Assembly: GCF_910589235.1 (NCBI RefSeq)
Contig: NC_060959.1
Span: 11,264,907-11,328,906 of the forward strand
Reading direction: 5' to 3'
Length of the DNA: 64,000 bases
DNA from: Vespa crabro
Taxonomy: Eukaryota > Arthropoda > Insecta > Hymenoptera > Vespidae
Below the pieces are notes generated by a model, which saw only the letters and a list, made by a program, of their open reading frames with translations, was not told where the DNA came from and did not search any database. Shown here in pieces: positions 52,858 to 64,000 of the stretch (positions are counted from its first letter, which is position 1; each line of letters begins with the position of its first letter). Both the position numbers and the translations under genes were made by a program.

Positions 52858-54401
52858 TATATATATACGTATATATATATAAATAGAAGAAACCCAGCGA
52901 TACTCGATTTTGAATTTAACTCCTCGTACAATAAGAGTTTAAATTAGATACAATCCGTTTGAGAATTAATTGGATTGTGATTACTGTGATTCTCTGGAAG
53001 AAATTTGTAGGATTGAACTTAATTAAAAAGATCATGCTCCACGTGTTACGAGGATCGAGGCAAATCTTGGCGTAGAAAATGCAAGTTACGTAATCTTCCA
53101 TCCTTTTACTTCGCGCCGGCTATATTTTAGCCTGATGGTCGCGCGCGCACGCTTTGCCATTAGTCCCTTCAATAAGAAGAAAACAAAGTCAACGGCGACG
53201 AAGGAACGGTTCACGGTAGAGCATCAGGCCAATGCCTTCTAGAGATCGTCGGCGCGTGCAAGGCCATCCAATGAGCAACTAGCTTCCCCATATCGAGGAC
53301 GATTAACTCGCATTCTTTTCGAACCTCACCATTCACGAGAAAGAGATCACTGATCATCCTCCGTTCTTTTATTCTTTCTTTTGTCGGACGGAACCGATCG
53401 TTAGAAATTAACGTTCTGCAAACTGACCGTGACTGTTTCTAACTCTTCCTGCTTCGTTTGAAATTCTTGGACCACGAAAAGAGAGAGAGAAAAAAAATGA
53501 AGAAAAGAAAAGAGAGAGAAAACGACAAAGAAGAAGAAATCAAATACAAGTAACAAAACGACAAAGTGAATCGATCAAGCGCGATTTTAATTTGTTCTTT
53601 TTATATAAGAATAAACAAAAAAACAAGAAAAAAAAGAAACATAAGAAGATTAATTTATTTGGATCGATCGAAGAAAATTGTCGTTCGAGAGAAAATAAAT
53701 GAATAGGAGATATCAGATCGATGGTGGATTATCTACTGTGTCGAAAGTAGTAACATTACGTTATCGTCGGAAGAAAGAGCTGAAACGTAGAAAACAGAAG
53801 TAGGTATAGGGTTGGCTCGCACGCTAGAACGCTGTAAAACGTGGGCCCTCGAAAGTCGTTACGACCACCACATGCAACGCATAAATAATCGTGGGCGTGA
53901 AAGGCGTGTGCGTGTACGCGTTCATTATACGTCGTGCGAACACGGCAGGTTGCGCTCAAGACTATTATAGTACAACTTCGATAAGAAATAGTACGTCACG
54001 CTTTCTATCTTTCTCTCCTAAAAGAGAGAAATATTCCTTCGAAATTTCAATCCTGTAGGCTATCTCGATATTATCAAACACGTAATGCAAACGAAGAATG
54101 GCAGCCCCAAAAATAGTTAAGAACGAATAGAATCGTAGATGTTATGGAACGGTAACACGTTCTCTAAACTTTTTCTTTTTTTTCTTTTTTATAAATAATA
54201 AACTGATATCAAATAATTAAGTCGAATTCTTTCTTCTGATTTTGCGCTATCGCTAAAAAATTATAGGTCACACTGGTATTAATGGTAAAATATTAAAATC
54301 GTTTGCGTGTAGATCAATTGTCGTTCGATAAGAAACTGGATCAAAAGAAGAAAAATCAGCGTGTACGTGGTAGTTGGTGAGATGCGAGCGCGTGTACTTA
54401 C

Positions 54402-54442
54402 ACGCGGAACCGCGCGTTCTCTGGCTTTTCGGCGGATAGCAC
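54402..54442 (-). other. Possible 41-bp GC-rich micro-exon upstream of the zinc-finger exon
   Basis: On the minus strand CTATTTTTAG is followed by 41 bp of GC-rich sequence and a GTAAGTAC donor. All three frames are open; the frame leaving one base (CYPPKSQRTRGSA plus T) would splice in phase to the zinc-finger exon 1.6 kb downstream. No homology is recognised, so it stays a candidate. Confidence 0.12.
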
Positions 54443-54581
54443 CTAAAAATAGAAGCCGGGCATCCTAGAAAAAGTAAACGGGGCCGCGGTGGCGGGCCTC
54501 GGTTTCGTGCAGCTGACTATGAAATTCACAAAGGATCCAACCGGGGGAACAAAGAGCGGGATCCGTGAAGACGAGCGCGTG

Positions 54582-54585
<4 letters not shown>

Positions 54586-54626
<41 letters not shown>

Positions 54627-54643
54627 GCGGGAGAGAGAGAGAG
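54586..54643. repeat. (GA)n microsatellite
   Basis: 58 bp of GA with GGG and GCGG interruptions. Confidence 0.95.
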
Positions 54644-56326
54644 TGCCTGAGACAAAGGCACAAGAAAGAAAGAGACAGAGAACGTGTGCGTTTGTATGTG
54701 TTCATATGTACGTTTTCACGGGATGAGAAAAAGAAAGGACAGATATAGTGCTGCGGGGTAGATACGCCCCTGAGAAACATGCAGAAACGCAAAACGGTGC
54801 CGAAAGGCTCAGGAAACGAAAATGATCGCTTCCGAGAAAGGCTCCGCCATCTGCTCTGCCTAGAAATCGCTCGATTTCGAGACATTCGCCCATCGATCAT
54901 TATCGTGATATCATCATAGATTTATTTAACTTTTCCAGATATAGAAAAACTTTGATCGGGGAATAATTTGTAATTTCGAATCGAATGATCTTGCTCGAAT
55001 TTCATTGTTTTTCATTCTTTCAAATTATTCGAATGATATTATAAATTATACGAGAACAATCTATAGATCGGCGATGCGAGATACGGTGAAAGAAAAAAAA
55101 AAAAGAAAAAGAGGGAAAAAAGCATTCGCAATTCTTACTTTTCGATTCTCTCTCAGCGGAATCGTGCGTGTTTGACCGAAGGGATCGAAGGAAAGCCCGA
55201 GAGTCTGGATACGATGAAGTAGTCGAGAGGGGAGAAAATGGAAAGGTTAAGTTACGAAACGCAGCAACTTCCAAGGTCTCTCCCACTCCAATTGGATTAT
55301 AACTACGACGACGATCTGACCCTTTTTCCCTTTTCAAACTGAATAGATAGAATAACGTAAAGACGAAGCACCGACGTATAAAGAGAAATCCCACTACATT
55401 TTTACATTTTTACAAAGATATTCTTGTATACAAGGGTATCTTAATTAACTCGTACAATTATCGTAGAAATTTAACGATACTGTATTCGAACGTCTTACAA
55501 TGGAGCTCTTCAATTCTTATCTGAGTATCTTGATAATACGAAGAGTAAAAGAGCTATGTTGTTATCAGTGACATTGGATTTATTGTCCAACAGTCAATCT
55601 GAAATAACCATTCAAAGGAAATACGTTTCCGACCTATTTTCTCAAAATGATAGAAGTTAGTAGAGTAGCCTTGATCAAACGCAACGGACGTGTTTTTCCC
55701 GTGGAAACGAAATGTATAAAAGTGGTAGAAGCAGAAGAAGAAAAAGAAGGAGATAAAGACGAAGATGAAGACGAAGGAGATAAAGACGAAGATGAAGACG
55801 AAGACGAAAAGGAGAAAGAGGGGAAGAGAAATAGAGGACTCGCGAGTGCCTGATCGTGGATCGAGAGACCTTGACACATTTTGTTCGGTGGCGCCAAATT
55901 GGTCGTCGAGCAGGCGGCCTATCATAAGAAATAAGAAAGAGTCGAAAGGGAAGAGATGCGAGAGGTAGTTACTCGAAAGAAAAGTTAGCTGCGTTACTAT
56001 GGATACCGTGGTAAATCTGTTCGATTTAAGAAACAGCCTCCCGTTATCCCGTGATGCTCTTTTGATACGTCTACAAATTCAACACGATGTTTTGCACGTT
56101 ATTTTTGGCTCTAACAATTTTCTACGAAAATTCCTCTTACTTGTTTTGTACGAAGGATATACGAAATTACTTAGCGATACTTAGAGTTCCATTAATTCTT
56201 CGGACGGCCTATACACGCTCGAAAACAATATTAATTAAAATTCACGAAATATTTTCTCGGCAGGACGTCAGGTACATGGAAAACAACGTAGTTAAGGGAG
56301 GACTAGAAGGAAAGAGAGGAAGGGGT

Positions 56327-56329
<3 letters not shown>

Positions 56330-56382
<53 letters not shown>
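56330..56382. repeat. (GA)n microsatellite
   Basis: 53 bp of pure GA. Confidence 0.95.
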
Positions 56383-56388
<6 letters not shown>

Positions 56389-57351
56389 GAGGCAAAGGAC
56401 GAGAGAGAGGAAAATCAATGTCAGGCAGCGTGTGCGTTGCAGCCCAAAATCAAGGGAGAGCCCTAGGCCCTCCCCCTCTTATTCGAAGTGTACTACGGAG
56501 TGAGAGGAGAAGAGCCCTGGTCGATTCGCGGCTGCAAGGGATGCCAACCCTCTTTCACCGAGCAAAGGAGGAGAGACCATCAGGGGAAACCATAACCTGC
56601 ACAACGGTCCACTTTCGAAACTTCTCCACGATTCAAGATGTCCGTTGAGAATCCTTTCTGGAGCCGATGTAATATATACGTGAGATTATAACAATTCTTA
56701 AAATGATAAATCTAATTGTCAATGTTTTATAATAATAACGAAACAAATAGATTTAACGAATGCCTCGTACAATAGTTTTGTCCGACCGCAACATTCCATT
56801 TCCACTTTCAAAGAGAAATTCTCAGGCGGACGAAAATTTCGAACTTTCCGTCAAACGTTCTAAATTATAGTTTTTCTTTTTTTCTTTTTTCTTTTTTGTA
56901 ATATCTAGTTCTCATAAAGTCCTAAAAAAAGAAAAAAAAAGAAGAGAAAGAAGAGAAAGAAAAAATAATCAACTGATTCTTTCGTTGGTGTCATCGACGA
57001 GAAGGAGAAACGATTGGGATGTCTTTCTTATTTAAAATAATGCGAAAAGTCTCATTATTAAGAAAGCAATTTTTCGTAAGGTCATTTTTTTTGGACATTT
57101 AGGAGGAGCTCTTCTCTTTTTTCCAAGGATGGACCACCCCACGAGATGATTCTCCGGCAGGCTCTCGAAAAAATTTCAAGCACGAGAGGAGCCACGAGAG
57201 ATAGCCGAACGGTCTCGTCGACGTATATTCGACTCTCAACATAGTGTCACGCACACGAGCGCGCATCTACGTAAGTAAGTACGTCTCCACGTACAATCAC
57301 GCGATGTAGCAAGCGCGTACGCACAAGCAGCAACACGGGGGACGAGCATAA

Positions 57352-57387
57352 GCGCGCACACGCACGCGCACGCACACGCATACACAC
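57352..57387. repeat. Alternating purine-pyrimidine (CA/CG) tract
   Basis: 36 bp of strict alternation of GC and AC dinucleotides inside a 200-bp CpG-rich stretch. Confidence 0.85.
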
Positions 57388-57850
57388 TTACGTAAGCAAA
57401 CGCGACGGTCGAAGCACGCAAACCTTGCGCGTCGTCGTCCACGAAGAACTTTTGGCGGCACGTGCACCTACACCAATGCGTCGGCCGTTGCACGAACACA
57501 GTCGCACACGCATCCGTGCACGCACGCATTCGTTTATTGATTGGTGCGTGCTCTACCAACAGGAGCGTTTAAGCATTTTCGGGTACCCCGTGCCATCGAC
57601 CAATCAACGAGTAACTTTTGTCCTTTGCGAACGACTACAACGAATTTAATATATTAATGGCAATTTATCATACGCTCTTTTTTTTTCGCGTTTACTAACG
57701 AAAAACAAAATTGCTCTTTTCCCACCAAAAATACGTGTCTCTTAAATTCGATATATAAGTTTTATGATCCGAATCGATTTTGCCTACGTCCAATGTCCAA
57801 TGATTCCCACTGTATTAATAGAACCTGTTCGATAGCAATAAATTGAAAAA

Positions 57851-57853
<3 letters not shown>

Positions 57854-57919
<66 letters not shown>
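57854..57919. repeat. (GA)n microsatellite
   Basis: About 66 bp of GA with one AAA interruption. Confidence 0.95.
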
Positions 57920-58140
57920 TGGAAAGACAGACAGAGACAGAGGAAGAGGGAGAGAGAGAGAGAGAGAAGGAGATAAAAAGAGAGATTGAATTATCTATAC
58001 TCTTGCAGTAAATTAGAAGAGCTTTTTCATCCCCACTACTTTCTAAAAACGTATCTTTATGCAGGTGGCGCTACCGTTCGAGAGCGTCCAGAAACTTCCG
58101 CAATGAACAAGAGAGAAAGAGAAAGATAAAGAGAGATATA

Positions 58141-58144
<4 letters not shown>

Positions 58145-58187
<43 letters not shown>
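58145..58187. repeat. (GA)n microsatellite
   Basis: 43 bp of GA, third GA block within 350 bp. Confidence 0.95.
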
Positions 58188-58190
<3 letters not shown>

Positions 58191-59514
58191 AGAAGAACAC
58201 TTAGGTATAAATGTGTGAGAGTACGCCCACGATGCAGCATTTCGATAAGGGAAGAGACATACTCCCGTGGTGGTTGCCGCGTTTCTCCTTTGTGCAGGAA
58301 AATACGAAAGTAGAAAGAGAAAGAGAGGAGTGAGGGCCAGAGATGGGTAGGACGTTGGAAGCTCCGAAAGGGGTGGAAAGAGCAGGATGAGAGGTAGAGG
58401 AGGGATTCCTGGATTTCCAGGGAAGATAGCGTTACGCATTGTGCGTGGGAGGGTAGCGCCGAGCTAACGCGCCTCTCCGTTGTTTTATTCCGACTTGTCG
58501 AGCCGAGGAGTATGGTAATAAAGCTCGGAGGGACCGACCATGTCCCTCTTCTCTGTCCCTCTTTCCCACCGAAGCGTTTCCTTTCGTAAGATAAAAAAGA
58601 AAAAGAAAAAAAAAAAAAAAAAAGAAGAAAAGACCAAAAGAAAAAAAAATCGTTCAAACGCTCGTGTCTCTATTTTTTCGGTCTGCCTGAATATTTTTGG
58701 CTTACTACGTGACTTACACTACTCTTTTAATCATGAATAGTTCAAATTTTCATAAAATAATCATCGCGCGCGTGAACACTTTGATATTTTAATGCTAATA
58801 AATTATTATTCGGGGCAAGTACGCCGGAACATGGTACACAACACATAGATTGGGATATCCGGCCGGCGTAAAGCACAATTACTCGTGCGTAAGGTATGCT
58901 GCATTTTGTAGCGTTGAAAACATAGGGAACATGCTCGCTCGCATCGACGGATACGATACGATATAGTGACCATGACATAGAACGCAATAGACGTGCCCGA
59001 TGCTTTTTAGTAGTACCATTTTAAAATTGCAGAACGTGCATCCCGATTACATACGATTACCAAATTGTTAGTCTCTAGTATTGTGTTTCGTATTAGCTTA
59101 AATGTACATACACGAGTAGAATATATTCATTCATACAGATAGAAATACGAAATTTATGATTCTTACGACAAAAGATATACGAGTAGGCGGTTGAACAATT
59201 TGTTCGTTGCATAAAATAAAAGCTGTTAGGAAATGATCACGTGCACGTGTATCCATGTACACGTATACGTATATACGTATTTATAAATATAAAAGAACAG
59301 GACGGAAAAGAGCTCTAGCGAAAAATGAACGTCGGACCGTGCTAATACGTATGCTTCATTTATCAGTCGCATGAGTTGGCCCTCTGACGGTGTTATCATA
59401 AATTATTTCGTGACCCGAATTCGGTATTGCATGAGCAGCCTAGACTCTATCGTATCCGGCCACCATCACTGTCACAAACTCCACCTCCTCTTCTAACGGT
59501 TAACGACAACGACA

Positions 59515-59608
59515 CGACGACGACGACGTCGTCGTCGTCGACCGCTTCGAACGTGCATGTGTGTGTGTGTGTGTGCGCGTGTGTGCGCGCGTGTGTACGC
59601 GCGCGCAC
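59515..59608. repeat. 26-bp perfect palindrome (GAC/GTC) plus 58-bp alternating purine-pyrimidine run
   Basis: Triplets of CGA switch to TCG around a GACGTC centre, giving 13-bp perfect arms (59515-59540). Ten bases later, 59551-59608 alternates purine and pyrimidine without a break (TG, CG and CA steps). Confidence 0.9.
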
Positions 59609-60375
59609 CCGTGTCTTCGAACGTAAACGCGCAGCCACGCACGCAACGAGCGGCGCCGTTTGTGCTCGCGAACAAAAACGTAAAGCGTGAGTATTGCGTT
59701 TGGAATAGATTTCTATAGGCTGATTCAAAAATAAATATTTATACTACCTTTGTAAGATTAGAATGAACGATTTATCTCCAACAAGACTTATCGATCTTAT
59801 CATTCGATATTACTTTTGATAAAAAGAGAAAAAAGGAGACATCATTTCTCGAGAGATCTTAAGATCGATCAAAGCTTCTATTTTCACTGAAAGAAATCGT
59901 GACATCTCTAATATGAATCAGTCTGTACGAACGACCCGAGGGATTATTTTCTATTACGAACAGACCAGATGATTGTCACCTATCATTCTTTCTTTCTCTC
60001 TCTCTCTCTCTCTCTCTCACACATCATTCGCGCTTTCAATTTGTTCCTCCTCCTCCTCCTGCTCCTCCTCCTCTCTTCCCTCTTTGATATTCATGTATTA
60101 CCGCTTTCAATGTTACACGCATGCAGCCGTAACAAACCTCTGTGCTTCGCGTAATATCGTAAGAGTTCTTCTCTTTTAGAAACTGTCGTACTCTTTCTTC
60201 TTACTTTCTTTTTTCTTTTCACTTTTTTATTTGAACCATTTTATAGAAAATTTCGTGTCACTTTTTTTATGATGTTAATATTTTCAGACACCGAAATTTA
60301 TTGTAATTTCTTCAAATTATCAAGTATCACGGTTGGTCGAGTTTAATGCGTAGGCGCGTGCAAAGAGAGAGGGAC

Positions 60376-60406
<31 letters not shown>

Positions 60407-60575
60407 GTACTGACAAGGAGAGAAAACGACACGATAGGCATCCCCGGGGTTCGTATTGATCGGTCAGAGGGTAGCAGTATGCGGTAGGATCGCAGTAACC
60501 CGAATTAGAGACTCTCCTCTCTCCGGTAGTCGCCCACGGAATCGTTTGGTTTTCCTCCGGAATTTTTTGCAAGTA

Positions 60576-60579
<4 letters not shown>

Positions 60580-60632
<53 letters not shown>
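60580..60632. repeat. (CT)n microsatellite
   Basis: 53 bp of CT. Confidence 0.95.
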
Positions 60633-60635
<3 letters not shown>

Positions 60636-61700
60636 GCATTGCGGCTGTGGTGAACGCGCAAGATCCGCACGTTTTATCGTTAATTAAAGGACGACCGCAC
60701 GATTATGTACAATTACACCTCTCTCTTTAGTTAAGATATCACATTTAAATCGACGTTGAAATCGAAGCCCTTTTTAAATTGCTTCGTTAAAATGCGATCG
60801 CCGTCGAACAGAATGGAATCATTTTTTTTTTTTCTTTCATGACGAATTAATCGAAGAAATGAAATTAATTGGTATAGTCATTTATTACGAGTAAAAGAGA
60901 AAAGATCATTACTTCGTACGTCCCGTGATCTTAATTTACATCAGGAATATTCGAAATATTCTTTCGTTATAGGCTAATAGAAATTTTGTGTGCGTACGAT
61001 TTGCAGCGAGATACTTTGCCGTTCACCAAATTCTTTCTAACATTTCTAAACACCCGTATAACTGTGTCTGACCATGACACACATCGATGGAAGTCATCGA
61101 GAGCCTTTCGCATTCTTTCTGAAAAATATCCAACGATTTATATCACCTTCATCGGTAGACCCTTTTATCTTTATCTCTCTCCCTTTTCATTTCTCTCTTT
61201 TCTTTTTTTTTCTTCTTCTTTATTTATTTATTTATATTTTATTTTTTTCTCTTTTTTCACTCTTTCAAGGGGAAAACGATATTCATTCGTCGCCAATAAC
61301 ACGCTTCTCTTACTCACTCACTTGTAGTACAAAGTAGATAATAACGAGTCCGACACCGGCATCGTGCTGTCTCGCTCACGAGCTCAGCGATCTAATTTCT
61401 AACAATTCCATTCTATTTCGGTCTGTCAGCGTGTCTATTTTACGATCACTATTATTTAAAAATAGATCACGCGTAGAAATATATTTCCTATGAAATAAAA
61501 CACATATATTATCATAATCTAAAAGAATTAGTACGTCGTTCGTCGCCCATGTAAAATGATAGATATTGGGTTAAAAGCAAGATATTCATCATCGAACGAT
61601 TTTCTTTTTCTTTTTACGTGTAAAAACGAGAATCTAGTCTCTAACGGGACTATAGACGAAAACGATTCGGAAAAAGAAAGTACTTAGGTAAGCGAGAGTA

Positions 61701-61704
<4 letters not shown>

Positions 61705-61756
<52 letters not shown>
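61705..61756. repeat. (GA)n microsatellite
   Basis: 52 bp of GA. Confidence 0.95.
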
Positions 61757-61760
<4 letters not shown>

Positions 61761-64000
61761 AAAGAGGCGCGGGGGGGGAGATTAGGAGAAAGGGGAATAT
61801 ATAGAGTTGCAGAATCTTTACTCGCGTGCTTACGTGTTGCATTGTGCAATGATTTTCGACTGGTAGAAGGTTAAGCCAATGAGGTGTGGGACGAAAAAGT
61901 TGGCGAGGACTTAGCCAACATAGAGGCACGAAAGAACTCTAATTGATTCTAAGAACCTCGAGTGTGTTCCTTCTCCTTCTTTATCTCTCTATCTCTGTCC
62001 AACGTACGCGTATCAACACAAACACACTAGCTTCTACACAGAGAAACACGCGTTCTGCCGCTTAAACGATTCCTAATAAGATAATTCGTGCGGGTAGAAA
62101 TGCGAAAGAAAAAGTTCGTGATCGTGGACGACGAAATATCTTAAAAAGAAAAAAGAAAACAAAAACGATTCTCTTATTTATCGATCGGTCACGTAACGAC
62201 ACAAGGATTGGAGAACTGATTTTTAAAAGATTTAATTATAATTATTGTCGTACGAAAAATATTTGATTACGCGTTAAAGAAAAGCATTTGCAATCGTTTC
62301 CCTGCAATTACCTGGAAGGAATAAAGTATACGAGATAGTTTTTTATAGTACGATAGATTATAACGTGTAATATTATAGAACGCCGTCGCATTTGAAAAAA
62401 AAAAAAGAAAAGAAAAAAAAAAAAAGATAGAAAAGTTTCTGAATGCTTAATGACGATTGTCGATCAATCGAAAAAAGAAAGAATTGATAGAGACGATAAA
62501 TTTCTCGTTCTTACAATCGTACAATCTCGATAGAAAAAGACTAGACTGAATTAATAGTCCGAAAGGAAGGATTAATCTTTAATCGAGCGACCATATGCAA
62601 GCGTACTTCTCCAACTCGGAAGTTTCCAATGTGTATAGTCGTCGCACACGCTTCATTGAAACTTTTACGAGGCACGTGCGCGAAATAGGAGAGAAGGGTT
62701 GAACGTTATAGGTAGAAGAAGGAACGGTTTGAGAAAGTAGAGATAGGGGGATAGAAGGAAGAAGAAAAAAAAAGATGGAAAAAAAAAAAAAAAAGAAAGA
62801 AACGGAAGGTCGCTCGAGCCAGTGCACCTGCCTGCACGTGCCGAGTGCAACTGCACTTTCTCTTCCCTTCCGCCCCCCCCCTCTCTCTCTGTCTCTCTTC
62901 AATAATTCAGACTCGCTACCGGACGTGCATGCGTGCGTGCCTTTTAAAGGGGAATAGCGTTCATCCCCTTTCATTGCACCCTCAAAGAAATTCTAACGTA
63001 ATAACGCCTATTTCCTGTTTCAATCTATCGTTTTTAATCTATGAAACTATTGTCTCGCATTTTTCTTCTCGTCCGATTATATTAAACCTGGTAATTTCGT
63101 GTCTCCATTCATAGACATTTTACGTTTGTAAAAATAGTAATATGATTAACGAGATCTCAACGTTAGACGATTTCTTTCTTGGACGTTAGAGAACGGCCAA
63201 GAGAAAGTTTCAGACATGGTAGTTGGCAGCAAAGAAGAAGAAGAAAAATGGTACGAGATCGTTCAACCGTACGATACTTTCGAGTTATTTCCTGCGGTTT
63301 TCTACCAGTGGATCTAACGAGTTACGGCCCGGCCGTGTAACTTTCATATCTCCGTCACATTATAAATTATATCCCGATGGACCTGCCGCAAAGCCGCAAA
63401 AATGAATTTTATCCTCGAGTATGACGAAATGATAGTTAAATTTTTAAGTTGCAAGCACCCTTCTTTTCCTTTCGTAATTTTTTCTCTGATATAAAGACCT
63501 TCAATTAATTTTACTTTTCTTTTATTTATTTATTTCTTTTCTTTTTTATTTTTTTTTTATTATTATTTCTTTTTTTTTTTTTTTTTTTTTATTATTATTA
63601 AGGTAAAGTACGAACGATATTAAATAGAAATTATCCAAAGAATTCGTTCTATTCAACGACGAGCTCTCGAAAATTCTTTCGTAATTCGAAGATGTGAGAA
63701 CCTTTTGAGGCAACGAAAGACGATTAAAGGACATCTTTTTCTTCTCTTTCCACATCATCATCATCATCTCCTCCTTCCTCTAACGATCGAGCCTGAACGC
63801 CCTGACATGGGGGAGGGGGAGCAAAAAAAAGCAATTTTAAGGCCGCACGAACGTGAGATTTTAACGCGAGTATAACTGTACGTATCTCATAGAATTACTA
63901 AGAGAAGAAGATAGGAAGTGATTTTTCTTTCTCGCGTTCCTCCATCTTTCTCCGTCTAAGCGCGTTTTGACACTTACAGCGTTAAATACCGTTCCCTAAT

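Larger units (their letters stand above)
52755..64000. other. Probably intron or upstream DNA of the zinc-finger gene; no other exon recognised
   Basis: Repeat-rich DNA with GA tracts on the plus strand at 54586-54643, 56330-56382, 57854-57919, 58145-58187 and 61705-61756, and a CT tract at 60580-60632. GC-richer islands at 54360-54560, 56400-56600 and 57240-57540 could be promoter or 5'UTR segments, but none encodes a domain I recognise. No BTB-domain signature was found on either strand. Confidence 0.45.

Noticed and set aside
1..64000. tRNA, rRNA, snRNA, CRISPR, transposase or retroviral genes
   Set aside because: I looked for TpsiC-box words, U1/U6 starts, spaced direct repeats and reverse-transcriptase or transposase motifs on both strands and saw none; a covariance-model and repeat-library search would be decisive.

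Overview
The window is animal nuclear DNA, most likely from an insect and probably a hymenopteran. It has three multi-exon eukaryotic genes with short introns (61-332 bp, GT..AG), an insect-style solitary GMC oxidoreductase, a BTB-type zinc-finger terminal exon, AT-rich non-coding DNA and a very high density of (CT)n/(GA)n, (TA)n, (GAC)n and poly(A)/poly(T) tracts. No operons, ribosome-binding sites, CRISPR arrays or bacterial features are present. The hymenopteran assignment is inference from general composition, not a database result.

Layout. Positions 1-32457 hold no gene I can name: non-repetitive AT-rich DNA broken by dozens of microsatellites, plus a few weak promoter, small-ORF and cis-motif candidates. 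Positions 32458-38574 are a compact gene island. RSL24D1/RLP24, a 60S ribosome-assembly factor, is on the minus strand with two exons. Head to head with it across 453 bp is POLD2, the DNA polymerase delta B-subunit, on the plus strand with six exons. It is followed 570 bp later in tandem by an eight-exon GMC oxidoreductase of 558 residues, possibly ninaG-like. All three reading frames were joined by hand across splice sites, and codon phase closes at every junction.

Positions 38575-52521 are a repeat-rich, largely pyrimidine-rich stretch with two or three weak exon candidates. It ends in a cluster of AATAAA signals and Pumilio-like UGUAAAUA motifs at 49.2-50.6 kb, which may be the 3' end of a very long plus-strand 3'UTR. 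At 52522-52754 on the minus strand is a clear terminal exon encoding two C2H2 zinc fingers and a stop codon, the kind used as an alternative 3' exon by BTB zinc-finger genes (broad, lola, tramtrack and fruitless class). Its upstream exons were not found, so the gene probably extends beyond 64 kb. Positions 52755-64000 are then presumably intron or upstream DNA of that gene, with many GA/CT tracts and, at 59515-59608, a perfect palindrome abutting a long alternating purine-pyrimidine run.

How the genes relate: the two head-to-head genes serve growth (ribosome assembly and DNA replication) and may share one promoter. The GMC enzyme is metabolic and shares only proximity. I found no convincing new multi-gene system. 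The most notable items are the shared promoter with an upstream ORF or alternative first exon at POLD2, the zinc-finger exon, the palindrome/Z-DNA-type block, and the long UTR-like region.
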